From a virus, in the IMG/VR virus record IMGVR_UViG_3300047496_000013, positions 1-44,316 of that record: a stretch of 44,316 nucleotides of DNA; one strand, written 5' to 3'. A model generated the notes under the pieces. It had not been told where the DNA came from. It worked only from the letters and a program-made list of their open reading frames with translations, and did no database searches. The translations under genes and the position numbers were made by a program. Below, one piece after another: positions 22,084-29,412 of this stretch. Position 1 is the first letter of the stretch. Every line of letters starts with the position of its first letter.

Positions 22084-22314
22084 TTAGATTTTCTAAAATC
22101 GCCTCTAAAACGTAAGTCTTTGTTTTTACTCAATATCTATATATCTAATAATATCTAATAAGGAGAGAAACAACATATATGTGACTTACATCACAGAGGG
22201 AGTGAGAGAGTAACCCCTATTAGATAATTAGAAACGTTAGATTTCGTCTATCTAATAACAATTTCAAGCACTTAGCTATTAGATTTTTGCGTTAGAAACG
22301 GCCAAATATCTAAC
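22084..22314. repeat. AT-rich repeat region, candidate replication origin
   Basis: About 230 bp without a gene. The 9-mer TATCTAATA occurs at 22142, 22152 and 22249, and inverted at 22218 (TATTAGATA). Near copies lie at 22134, 22277 and 22307, and TTAGAAACG is repeated at 22228 and 22292. The copies at 22218 and 22249 form a perfect inverted pair spanning 40 bp. Iteron-like repeats next to a primase-helicase gene are the classic look of an origin. It could also be an operator array. Confidence 0.5.
22180..22195. promoter_or_regulatory. CRP/FNR-type palindrome
   Basis: TGTGA-CTTACA-TCACA is the exact core consensus for CRP-family regulators (TGTGA-N6-TCACA), located inside the repeat region. 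Confidence 0.5.
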
Positions 22315-22322
22315 AGCCCTAA

Positions 22323-24620
22323 TTATTGATCCTCTAAAATAGACAAATCTTTAACCACAAAGCACCGCTGAGAAGTCCCATATTTTTCACTAGCCCAAAC
22401 TTTACCAAGCTCAGAAATTCTATCACTATCAACTAATGTTTGGATTGCTCGTTTCATAGCAACAGTTGCGCCAGCGCGATCTAAACGAAAAACGCTAGCA
22501 GCAGCTAAACGCTTATTCAAATACACATAAGGAATAACTTTATCATCATGAAGCTTTTGAGACTTAACCTGAAGATATTTTTCAACCTTACTAAAATCAG
22601 ACCTGATATAATCCTTAATCACTCTAATAATTTCTTTAGATTGTTTTATCTCATGAGAAGTAGAGCCAATTTCACCACTCTCAAAACGAGTAGACAAAAT
22701 ACGAATATCAGTTTGAACTAAATTAATGGCCCAATTTACATATTCAATTTTAACTTCAGGCTCAATCATATTAACACCAACAGCTATTAAAGCTGAAAGC
22801 CTTAGCACTTTCATATGTGCTCTATTCCACAACTCAGCAACAACATCATCACGAGCAGAATTAATTTTAAGGTCAGCCAGCTTATCAAACTTACGTAAAA
22901 TATTAGCCGCAGCGTCATCACATTGAATATTAATAACACGGTTTCCAGACATAACAGTTTCGCATTGAGCTATCAAAGATGCAAATTTTTCAATCAAACT
23001 AAAAGACGGTTGAATTAAATAAGCATTCTCATTGTTAGCCACTCTTTCTCCATCATAATCAATAATGAGAAAACGCGGCAATAATCCAGCAGCGATCATA
23101 TCTTCAGTCAAAGCCCCATAAAATAATTTGTGGGTACTTTCTCCTAAAATAGTAACAGCAGGAGCTTCAGTAACACCAACGCTATCTTCTCTTTTTGAAT
23201 AAATAGAAGCTTGCATTGTTTGCCCATAACCAGATTTATTGTATAAATCTAGCAACAGTTTATAAAGCATTTTATCGGCTGAGTTGGCATAAGGTTGACT
23301 GATACGATCAATCGTAATACCAAATTCACCAATAACAGATACAAAACAACGGGAAGTGTGATTAATATATTTAACCAAAGCTTGGCCGGAATTAATATCA
23401 CCGGGACCGCGAAACCCCGTAGAAGTTGGTACTCGCATTTTAACAGCGTTCATTAATTTATCTATACCTAACGCCGCAGCTTCTTTACCGCGTCCTGTTT
23501 TAGCTAATACTAACACATATTGATTTAATCCTGTACCGTTAATGTTATAAGCTCTACCAACAATGCCAGCCATTAAACCAATAGCAGCGGCTAATGCTAT
23601 TTCAGGTACAGGGCGCGGAGCTTGAGCATAAACAAATTGGGCTATTTCACCTAATAATCCGGGGGGAGGATTGGAAGCGGCACTAAGATTTGAACTTAGG
23701 TTCTCAGCGTCAAAGGCTGATGACTTAACCGGGCTAGTCGATACCGCCAAATTTAATTCTAACTGATCCTTAGCTAGCTTTAATTCTAAAGCATTCTTCA
23801 TCCCATCAAAATCAATTGGTGGAAGCATACGGTCGAAAGACCGGCTAATCATTCCTGATACGTAATCGACCCTTTTAGCCTTATCTCTAAATCCAAGGCT
23901 TGAACTTCTGAATATTCTTGTGATTTGATTTCTGTTTTGAGTATAGAAGCTAATAATGTCGATAAGCGCAAAATCTGCTTCGCTTTGACTGGTATATAAG
24001 TCTTGCCAGTCACCTTTGAACAAACGTGCAAATCTATCGCCATTTGTTGCATTTGTAGCTTTGGTAATAATTTCTTCATCGCTATAATTTTCCTTTTCAT
24101 CCCCTCTATATAATGACTGAGCAACAGGGCCACTACCCATTTGCTCCCAAAGCATTGTAAGTTGGCTTTGATAGTCTGCGATAGAAGAATTATTATGTAC
24201 GTTGCCAGTCATTGTAGCATAACGCTGGCTTGAATATATCTCTACTTTAGACCGTCGCCTTCCAGCTAATACCTTGCCCTTAACGATAATATGCAAGCCC
24301 ATACCTGAAGGAGATACTTCAGAATAACTATTAAATTCATGAGCTATTTTTAAGTGCGTGGCTAATATTGCTGCATCCCCGTTAGCATTGTCCAAATCAA
24401 TGAAGCTGTAAGGGTCCATATCGCTAAACACAAACCCGATGCCGATATTAAGATCAGATTGAGCTTTGACAACAGCATCAAATGTATTCCACGTATTAGG
24501 ATTAGTAACATCTGCCAATGCTCCGTTGACTTGATATGGTACTTTACCCTCTCGCCAGCATACCCATTGTTTGAGTAACCGTAGCTCAAGCGGTATGTTG
24601 GCGAAGTTAGCATTACTCAT
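22323..24620 (-). CDS. NrS-1-type primase-polymerase fused to DUF3987-like helicase
   Basis: 765 residues. Residues 1-165 match the archaeo-eukaryotic primase-like domain of phage NrS-1 polymerase: LKQWVCWREGKVPYQ, IGFVFSDMDPYSFIDLDN (catalytic D-x-D), SYSEVSPSGMGLHIIVKG (His), and VEIYSSQRYATMTGNV (Glu). A PriCT-like linker follows. From about residue 310 a helicase-type ATPase resembling DUF3987 begins: PRPVPEIALAAAIGLMAG, Walker A-like LAKTGRGKEA, then VIGEFGITID. It likely makes its own primers and unwinds DNA. NrS-1 polymerase starts synthesis at a specific 8-nt template, which makes the dispersed octamer in this genome notable. Confidence 0.87.
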   Translation of the reverse strand: MSNANFANIPLELRLLKQWVCWREGKVPYQVNGALADVTNPNTWNTFDAVVKAQSDLNIGIGFVFSDMDPYSFIDLDNANGDAAILATHLKIAHEFNSYSEVSPSGMGLHIIVKGKVLAGRRRSKVEIYSSQRYATMTGNVHNNSSIADYQSQLTMLWEQMGSGPVAQSLYRGDEKENYSDEEIITKATNATNGDRFARLFKGDWQDLYTSQSEADFALIDIISFYTQNRNQITRIFRSSSLGFRDKAKRVDYVSGMISRSFDRMLPPIDFDGMKNALELKLAKDQLELNLAVSTSPVKSSAFDAENLSSNLSAASNPPPGLLGEIAQFVYAQAPRPVPEIALAAAIGLMAGIVGRAYNINGTGLNQYVLVLAKTGRGKEAAALGIDKLMNAVKMRVPTSTGFRGPGDINSGQALVKYINHTSRCFVSVIGEFGITIDRISQPYANSADKMLYKLLLDLYNKSGYGQTMQASIYSKREDSVGVTEAPAVTILGESTHKLFYGALTEDMIAAGLLPRFLIIDYDGERVANNENAYLIQPSFSLIEKFASLIAQCETVMSGNRVINIQCDDAAANILRKFDKLADLKINSARDDVVAELWNRAHMKVLRLSALIAVGVNMIEPEVKIEYVNWAINLVQTDIRILSTRFESGEIGSTSHEIKQSKEIIRVIKDYIRSDFSKVEKYLQVKSQKLHDDKVIPYVYLNKRLAAASVFRLDRAGATVAMKRAIQTLVDSDRISELGKVWASEKYGTSQRCFVVKDLSILEDQ

Positions 24621-24622
24621 TA

Positions 24623-25135
24623 CTATACAGCCAGCTGAGACTTATTTAAATATTCATAAAGCTTCTGTACAGTATTAACACCCGGATTAATGCTTTTACC
24701 CCTACTAAACAGGCATAACCACTCATAGTTAACATTTAACTCTTTAGCTATTTCTTTTAAACTTTTTTCTCTTTGACTATTTAATAAGTGGATAGTCTTA
24801 TCTCTTAAAGAAGTGGCAGTGTTCTCTCCAAAAGGAAAAAACAATTTACCTTCATTCTTTTTTGCTCCACTACGCCTACCAATTAAAGAATTTAAAGTAG
24901 GCTGTAGTTCTTTAATTTTTTGATGTTCTTTTGGTCCTAGCCAATGAACTTCACAAGCCTCATACTCAATAGTTATACCATCTTTCACAAAAAATTCTTT
25001 TTTATGATGGTTTCTAAATCTAGTACGCAGTCGAATAGTACTACCTACATATAGTACTATCTCTCCATCTTTAACTATGTAAACTGCCGAAATATCCGGT
25101 AAGTCATTCAAATTCTTATATAATATTGTGGGCAA
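24623..25135 (-). CDS. GIY-YIG endonuclease with C-terminal DNA-binding helices
   Basis: 170 residues. The GIY-YIG core is at residues 15-85: SAVYIVKDGEIVLYVGST (GIY and YIG strands), the Arg helix LRTRFRNHHKK, a central WLGPKEHQKIKELQP and the closing LNSLIG. The C-terminal 60 residues look like a helix-turn-helix (KSLKEIAKELNVNYEWLCLFSRG). Such two-domain proteins are often homing nucleases. It sits directly before the primase gene, 2 bases apart, and starts with ATGCCCACA. Confidence 0.8.
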   Translation of the reverse strand: MPTILYKNLNDLPDISAVYIVKDGEIVLYVGSTIRLRTRFRNHHKKEFFVKDGITIEYEACEVHWLGPKEHQKIKELQPTLNSLIGRRSGAKKNEGKLFFPFGENTATSLRDKTIHLLNSQREKSLKEIAKELNVNYEWLCLFSRGKSINPGVNTVQKLYEYLNKSQLAV

Positions 25136-25183
25136 GTGAACAGTCCTTTGCTTTTTGAAGCAAGATGCCTCACAATAAAAAAT

Positions 25184-25230
25184 ATGGCAAGGTAAAATTT
25201 ACTCTTGACGCATGATTTTTTCCCTGCCAT
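25184..25230. promoter_or_regulatory. Imperfect inverted repeat between divergent operons
   Basis: ATGGCAAGG and CCCTGCCAT pair at 8 of 9 positions around a 29-bp spacer that contains TTGACG. It lies between the divergent GIY-YIG and replication operons, so it may be an operator that sets early transcription direction. Confidence 0.35.
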
Positions 25231-25232
25231 GC

Positions 25233-25261
25233 TTGAACCTATCGGCGGATCAGAAAATAAT
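25233..25261 (+). promoter_or_regulatory. Sigma70-like promoter for the plus-strand operon
   Basis: TTGAAC, 17-bp spacer, AATAAT. The only good -10 before the first plus-strand gene. The predicted leader would be very short (under 10 nt). Confidence 0.4.
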
Positions 25262-25274
25262 GGAATGAGAGAAT

Positions 25275-25499
25275 ATGAAAAATATTAGTATAACGGTTAA
25301 TCCAAACGCTATAACTTCGCTAGCTCCTCCTATGCTGCAACCTTTAGCGCCGGGACAGCAATCATATCCAACACCCAAACAAGTCTATTCAGTTTCAGCA
25401 AGCATTCAATTTGATGATGAAGTTGAGGCTATAGCTTATAGCATTGACTTAATCCAATTTATAGCCAAGTTTCAAATTGATATAGCAAAGGATAAATAA
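25275..25499 (+). CDS. First gene of the replication operon, unknown
   Basis: 74 residues. The N-terminal half is Pro/Gln-rich. The C-terminal half begins a beta strand and helix (SVSASIQFDDEVEAIAYS, IDLIQFIAKFQID). No domain recognised. Its position at the head of the operon suggests early expression. Confidence 0.6.
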   Translation: MKNISITVNPNAITSLAPPMLQPLAPGQQSYPTPKQVYSVSASIQFDDEVEAIAYSIDLIQFIAKFQIDIAKDK

Positions 25500-25502
25500 C
25501 TA

Positions 25503-25850
25503 ATGCCTGATATCCGCGACGTTCTAAAAGGTCTATCCCATGACGATAGAGCCTTATATGCCGAAGTTCGTATGGTAATGCGCAGAGCCTATCTCGCTGC
25601 TCATGCAAAGCTACTCCCAATTGATCAATATTCAATTGAAGATGACGCCTTTTGCGATTTGATTGATATTAAAGTAGCTACACTTTTTGATAGGGCTGGC
25701 GTATTTGATGCATCAACCGGCAATCTTCCAACTGAAGAAGCTGCTAAGATTGAGGCTGATGTTAGAGTAGCTGGCGAGAGTGCGGCTACTAGGATGATGA
25801 AGCAGCCGTTAATACAACAGCCTAATAATGGGGGATGGGGTAAGCAATGA
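25503..25850 (+). CDS. Early operon protein, unknown
   Basis: 115 residues, mainly helical (DVLKGLSHDDRALYAEVRMVMRRAYLAAHAK in two blocks), with a Gly-rich end NNGGWGKQ resembling the acidic/Gly tails of other proteins in this operon. Overlaps the next gene by 4 bases. No domain recognised. Confidence 0.6.
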   Translation: MPDIRDVLKGLSHDDRALYAEVRMVMRRAYLAAHAKLLPIDQYSIEDDAFCDLIDIKVATLFDRAGVFDASTGNLPTEEAAKIEADVRVAGESAATRMMKQPLIQQPNNGGWGKQ

Positions 25851-25990
25851 GCGAACACGATATAAATTTAATAGTTTATGCTGTAACTTTTATGTTGTGC
25901 TGTTTTGGATTTGCGGCTATCATTCAAGCTTATGCAAATGTTTTGTATAATAGATGGTTGAATGCTCCGCAAGAGGATGACAAGCAATGA
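25847..25990 (+). CDS. Small single-span membrane protein
   Basis: 47 residues with start and stop overlapping both neighbours. One membrane segment at residues 7-27 (LIVYAVTFMLCCFGFAAII), followed by a polar acidic tail. Function unknown. Confidence 0.55.
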   Translation: MSEHDINLIVYAVTFMLCCFGFAAIIQAYANVLYNRWLNAPQEDDKQ

Positions 25991-26505
25991 ATTGGCCTAA
26001 CTCTAGCCTCGATGCTCCACTAGCCTCAACTAATCAATGGCCTAGCGCCAATCCTCTTGATGCCATGTCAGAGGATCAATTGTTGATGCTATGGCAAGAG
26101 AAGAAAGCAGCTATTGAAGCTGCCAAGACTGAGGAAATGGATTTACGAAAGTACATTGTAAGCAGAGCGTTTCCAGCTAAGACTGAAGGAATGAACAATA
26201 AAGAGCTTGGTAATGGGTATCAGCTTAAGGCGGCCATTAAATACAACTATACTCTAGCTGATAACGATACCGTTGAAGCTACATTAGAGAAGCTATCAGG
26301 TCTTGGTAATGCCGGTTCTGCTATTAGTGATAGGTTAGTGTCGTGGAATCCAAATTTTTTGCTCACAGAATATCGACAGTTGCAAGAGGATAAAGAAAAG
26401 GGTAGTAAGTTTGCTGATGATGCTTTAAAAATCATTAACGAAATGTTAACTATTACTGAAGCTGCTCCTACGCTTGAGATAAAACAGCCAAAGGTGAAAA
26501 AATGA
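25987..26505 (+). CDS. DUF7173-like phage protein
   Basis: 172 residues. The pattern LWQEKKAAIEAAKTEEMDLR, KYIVSRAFPAKTEGMN, LGNGYQLKAAIKYNY, DRLVSWNPNFLLTEYRQL fits a phage family commonly found next to recombination ATPases and single-strand binding proteins. Function not known. The neighbours here fit that context. Confidence 0.65.
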   Translation: MNWPNSSLDAPLASTNQWPSANPLDAMSEDQLLMLWQEKKAAIEAAKTEEMDLRKYIVSRAFPAKTEGMNNKELGNGYQLKAAIKYNYTLADNDTVEATLEKLSGLGNAGSAISDRLVSWNPNFLLTEYRQLQEDKEKGSKFADDALKIINEMLTITEAAPTLEIKQPKVKK

Positions 26506-26693
26506 ACTGGATACTTATAGCAATTACATCTGGAATGTTGATGACTAAAGGATTTGATACTGAAGAAGCTTGCTTAGGCAGGAAAGCCATGTTAGAGAAA
26601 GATAAAATTACCAACTCTAAATGTATTGATATGTCTCCTAAAATGTTTTCTACAGGAAGCGGCACCCTGTTTTGTAGCAATGGAATTTGTTAG
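26502..26693 (+). CDS. Small Cys-containing protein, possibly exported
   Basis: 63 residues beginning with a short hydrophobic stretch (NWILIAITSGMLMTKG) that could be a weak signal or anchor, then four Cys (EEACLGRK, NSKCIDMS, LFCSNGIC). Function unknown. Confidence 0.5.
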   Translation: MNWILIAITSGMLMTKGFDTEEACLGRKAMLEKDKITNSKCIDMSPKMFSTGSGTLFCSNGIC

Positions 26694-26707
26694 TAGGTGA
26701 AGAAGAA

Positions 26708-26860
26708 ATGAACATGAAAAAGCCTAGAGAAATTAAAAGGCGTTTACCTAAAATTAAAAATAAAGGTTGTGTGATTAAAAATTCAGATAGAGAAAGGGCT
26801 AGGCGTAAACGCCAAATTGCTAAAGGTCAATTAAAAGTTGAAAATGGATTAGCAATATAA
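26708..26860 (+). CDS. Small basic protein, unknown
   Basis: 50 residues, strongly basic (KKPREIKRRLPKIKNKG, RERARRKRQIAKG). Stop overlaps the ATG of the next gene (TAATG). Probably binds nucleic acid. Confidence 0.5.
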   Translation: MNMKKPREIKRRLPKIKNKGCVIKNSDRERARRKRQIAKGQLKVENGLAI

Positions 26861-27582
26861 TGGATATGCGCGATTTAAAAGCTGCAGGAGAACACGCACA
26901 AAACTTTGGGTGCAAAACAATAGTATACGGGCCAACAGGTGTAGGAAAAACCCCAATTCTAAATACTGCTCCGCGTCCTGTATTACTCTCCATTGAACCG
27001 GGCTTGCTATCAATGAAAGGCTCAACTATCCCAACATTTGAAGCCCATACTTCACAACGTATTGATGAATTTTTTAAATGGTTCTTCAATTCAACCGAAA
27101 CCAAAAACTTTGATACATTAGGCGTTGATAGTGGTAGCTATATGGCTGATGTTTATTTACAAGCAGCTTTAAGTGGTAAAAGTAATTCTGGTAATAAAAA
27201 GCATGGTATGGCTGCTTATGGCGAAATGGCGACTAATACTATGGAACATTTGCGGACTTTATTTTATACTCGCTACAAGCATGTATATTTAATTTGCAAA
27301 GAAGAGATTGCTGATTTAGAATTTCAATCTGTACGGCGTCCTTACTTTCCCGGTAAAGTTTTAAATATTGATGTGCCGTTTCTATATGACTTTATCTTAA
27401 GACTTGCTAAAACTAATGTTCCGGGGATGGCTGGCGAGCAATTAGCATTTCAATGTATCGGTAATATGAATATAACGGCTAGAAATAGAACTGGTAACTT
27501 AAATGAGTTTGAAGAACCAAATTTTTCAAAATTGGTTGATAAAGCTATGAACGCTCCGCCATTGGTGAATTATTATGGGTAG
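26860..27582 (+). CDS. Sak4-like RecA-fold ATPase (recombinase accessory)
   Basis: 240 residues. Walker A IVYGPTGVGKTPIL at about residues 22-35, a first Asp/Glu strand (PVLLSIEPGLLSM), and Walker B-like FDTLGVDSGSYMADV near residue 86. The architecture fits phage AAA_24/Sak4 single-strand annealing ATPases, which act with an SSB and an exonuclease. All three are present in this operon. Overlaps the next gene by 8 bases. Confidence 0.78.
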   Translation: MDMRDLKAAGEHAQNFGCKTIVYGPTGVGKTPILNTAPRPVLLSIEPGLLSMKGSTIPTFEAHTSQRIDEFFKWFFNSTETKNFDTLGVDSGSYMADVYLQAALSGKSNSGNKKHGMAAYGEMATNTMEHLRTLFYTRYKHVYLICKEEIADLEFQSVRRPYFPGKVLNIDVPFLYDFILRLAKTNVPGMAGEQLAFQCIGNMNITARNRTGNLNEFEEPNFSKLVDKAMNAPPLVNYYG

Positions 27583-27784
27583 CAAACTTATAGATGTTGC
27601 AGCAGAATTACGTCATGAAACAGATAGTGCGTATCTGCTTTATGATGGTAGATCAGAAATTAAAAAGGGAGACACTGTTAAAAGCGAATTAAGAGTTTGG
27701 GTTCCTAAATCTCAAGTTGAAGATAATGGAGACGGTACTTATGCAATACCAGAATGGCTTGCTCTAGAGAAAGGATTTATTTAA
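27575..27784 (+). CDS. Small conserved replication-operon protein
   Basis: 69 residues. VAAELRHETDSAYLLYDG, VWVPKSQVEDNGDGTYAIPEWLALEKGFI is a pattern I associate with short phage proteins next to recombination genes. No known function. Stop overlaps the next ATG. Confidence 0.6.
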   Translation: MGSKLIDVAAELRHETDSAYLLYDGRSEIKKGDTVKSELRVWVPKSQVEDNGDGTYAIPEWLALEKGFI

Positions 27785-27993
27785 TGCAAACCAAAGCAGT
27801 AAATCTAACAGAAGATGAAATTGAAAAGCTAATAGCTTCTTATGGCATGAAATTAGCTAATACTACCACTGATCATATTATGGAGCGTTTAAACTACCTC
27901 CACAAACGTCTAAAAGCTTTCAAAGAAGTTGAGCTAACAGAAGTTAAATCAGCCAATACAGCAGCAGGATGGGGTACAGATAACAATGCCTAA
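27784..27993 (+). CDS. Small helical protein, unknown
   Basis: 69 residues from the ATG inside TAATG. Two helices (EDEIEKLIASYGMKLAN and DHIMERLNYLHKRLKAFKE), then a polar tail ending GWGTDNNA. No domain recognised. Confidence 0.55.
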   Translation: MQTKAVNLTEDEIEKLIASYGMKLANTTTDHIMERLNYLHKRLKAFKEVELTEVKSANTAAGWGTDNNA

Positions 27994-28279
27994 ATTCACT
28001 AAAGCTCATAGAGAAGCTTTAAGCAAAGCAGCTAAGGCTAGATATGCTAAGAAAGGAAAGAAACGTGGACGCAAGCCGGGAGTTAAAGTAGGACTGTATA
28101 AGAAGCATAAGCCGAGTAAGGCTTATTTGGAATCGTTGGCTGAGAGCCTTCCTCAGTATGATCCTAAACTTCCTTACACTCCTGCACCTTTATCCTTGTG
28201 TGGGCAATTGGAAGATGCTATCCTCTTATTTGAGAACCGTATCTCAAATGCTATCGCTAAAATTAACAGTTTGATGTAA
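27986..28279 (+). CDS. AT-hook-containing basic protein
   Basis: 97 residues. The first 45 are highly basic with a KKRGRKPGVK AT-hook and NUMOD3-like spacing (KAHREALSKAAKARYAKKGK). The C-terminal helix (LEDAILLFENRISNAIAKI) could dimerise. Likely binds AT-rich DNA. Confidence 0.6.
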   Translation: MPKFTKAHREALSKAAKARYAKKGKKRGRKPGVKVGLYKKHKPSKAYLESLAESLPQYDPKLPYTPAPLSLCGQLEDAILLFENRISNAIAKINSLM

Positions 28280-28290
28280 AGGAAAATAAA

Positions 28291-28506
28291 ATGCATCCAA
28301 GTACATTTGAATATTTAAAACCTACCGATGATCAAATTGCAGATATGAATAGAGTTAGAAAAGCTGCTGCTGATTATTGTGCAGTTTTAGAATTAAATCT
28401 TCCTGAAGGTCCAGATAAGACTTTCATTATCCGTAATCATCGTAGCAACGCTATGTGGGCTAATGTAGCCATCACTCGCTTGCCTGATGGTACTCCTAGG
28501 ACATAA
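28291..28506 (+). CDS. Acb2/Tad1-like cyclic-nucleotide sponge (probable)
   Basis: 71 residues in two helices: FEYLKPTDDQIADMNRVRKAAADYCAVLELNLPEG (in two blocks) and FIIRNHRSNAMWANVAITR. This is the layout of the Acb2/Tad1 hairpin family: a first helix, a Leu-Pro-(E/D)-Gly-type turn, and a second helix with xAMWAN. Acb2 binds cyclic oligonucleotide signals and blocks CBASS/Thoeris defence. Assignment is by pattern only. Good ribosome site (AAGGAAA). Confidence 0.6.
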   Translation: MHPSTFEYLKPTDDQIADMNRVRKAAADYCAVLELNLPEGPDKTFIIRNHRSNAMWANVAITRLPDGTPRT

Positions 28507-28507
28507 A

Positions 28508-28717
28508 ATGTTTAAACAATATCGCAGAACACAAATCGCTGAAATGCGTCCTTATATAGAGAATGAACAGCTATATGATGTTAGCATTTCTAAGCCTGAT
28601 TTAGAAGCAGGTTCACCAAAAATAGGAGATATGATAGCCCGTAATCCCAAAAATCATGCTGATATGTGGCTGGTAGCTAAACAATATTTTGCAGACAACT
28701 TTGAGGAACTAAACTAA
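28508..28717 (+). CDS. Small conserved phage protein
   Basis: 69 residues from the ATG right behind the Acb2-like gene. The sequence (KQYRRTQIAEMRPYIE, SISKPDLEAGSPKIGDMI, ARNPKNHADMWLVAKQYF) is a pattern seen in many unrelated phages. Function unknown; the recurrent pairing with the previous gene type is worth noting. Confidence 0.65.
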   Translation: MFKQYRRTQIAEMRPYIENEQLYDVSISKPDLEAGSPKIGDMIARNPKNHADMWLVAKQYFADNFEELN

Positions 28718-29334
28718 TGAAAATGAACGGAGTTTTCAACGCCAATCAATACGAACCAAATCAAGGAATGTCGGGCCATCCCCCGGCTTTAAAAATTCCT
28801 TTTACAATTACTAATACAGCAATTGTAGAGAACAAGTCTAAGGATGGTGGATTTTTTCAAGTGGAATTAACTTCTCCGCTTGGAACACAAATCCAGCGTT
28901 ATAATATCTGGAATAAAGAGCCTAAAGCAGTAGAAATTGCTCACGGGCAACTATCAGCACTTTGCCGCGCTACCAACATTTACCAAATCGATTGGCAGAA
29001 TGAAGGTGCTGCTTTGCGTGGTGGTAAAGGTCTGATGGATGTTGGCTATCAGAAAGGTGAAGAACCGAGCGAAGCTAAACCTCAAGGCGGTTATACCGAA
29101 CTTAAGAAAGTATATGATCTGGCTGGCAATGAGCCGGGTAAGGGTAATACTGCTCCCGCTCAACCGCAACCCAATGGCCCTACGCCGCAAGTACAGCAGC
29201 CGGGAGGGGGATGGGCTAGCCAGCCTCGACAGAACCAAAACCCTAATCCAGCGCCCGCTAATCAAGCTGGCGGGGCATGGCAACCGGGAGGTAATGCTCC
29301 TGCTGTTTCCCCGCCTTGGGGGTCGAGGGGTTAA
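28717..29334 (+). CDS. Single-stranded DNA-binding-like protein
   Basis: 205 residues. The N-terminal 125 residues are beta-rich (ALKIPFTITNTAIVENKSKD, GFFQVELTSPLGTQIQRYN) with a helix containing LSALCRATNIYQID, like DUF669-type phage SSBs. The C-terminal 80 residues are Pro/Gln/Gly/Asn-rich and disordered, ending PPWGSRG. Lies between the Sak4-like ATPase and the exonuclease and ends in a strong terminator. Confidence 0.65.
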   Translation: MKMNGVFNANQYEPNQGMSGHPPALKIPFTITNTAIVENKSKDGGFFQVELTSPLGTQIQRYNIWNKEPKAVEIAHGQLSALCRATNIYQIDWQNEGAALRGGKGLMDVGYQKGEEPSEAKPQGGYTELKKVYDLAGNEPGKGNTAPAQPQPNGPTPQVQQPGGGWASQPRQNQNPNPAPANQAGGAWQPGGNAPAVSPPWGSRG

Positions 29335-29358
29335 CCACTAAGAAACTAAAAACAAACT

Positions 29359-29401
29359 GCTCTGCTAGTGAACTCCCCCTGTAAGCTAGCAGAGCTTTTT
29401 A
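29359..29401 (+). terminator. Rho-independent terminator
   Basis: GCTCTGCTAG and CTAGCAGAGC form a perfect 10-bp stem with a 17-nt loop, followed by TTTTTA. It separates the SSB-like gene from the exonuclease gene, so the operon is divided here. Confidence 0.85.
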
Positions 29402-29412
29402 ATAGGTGAACT

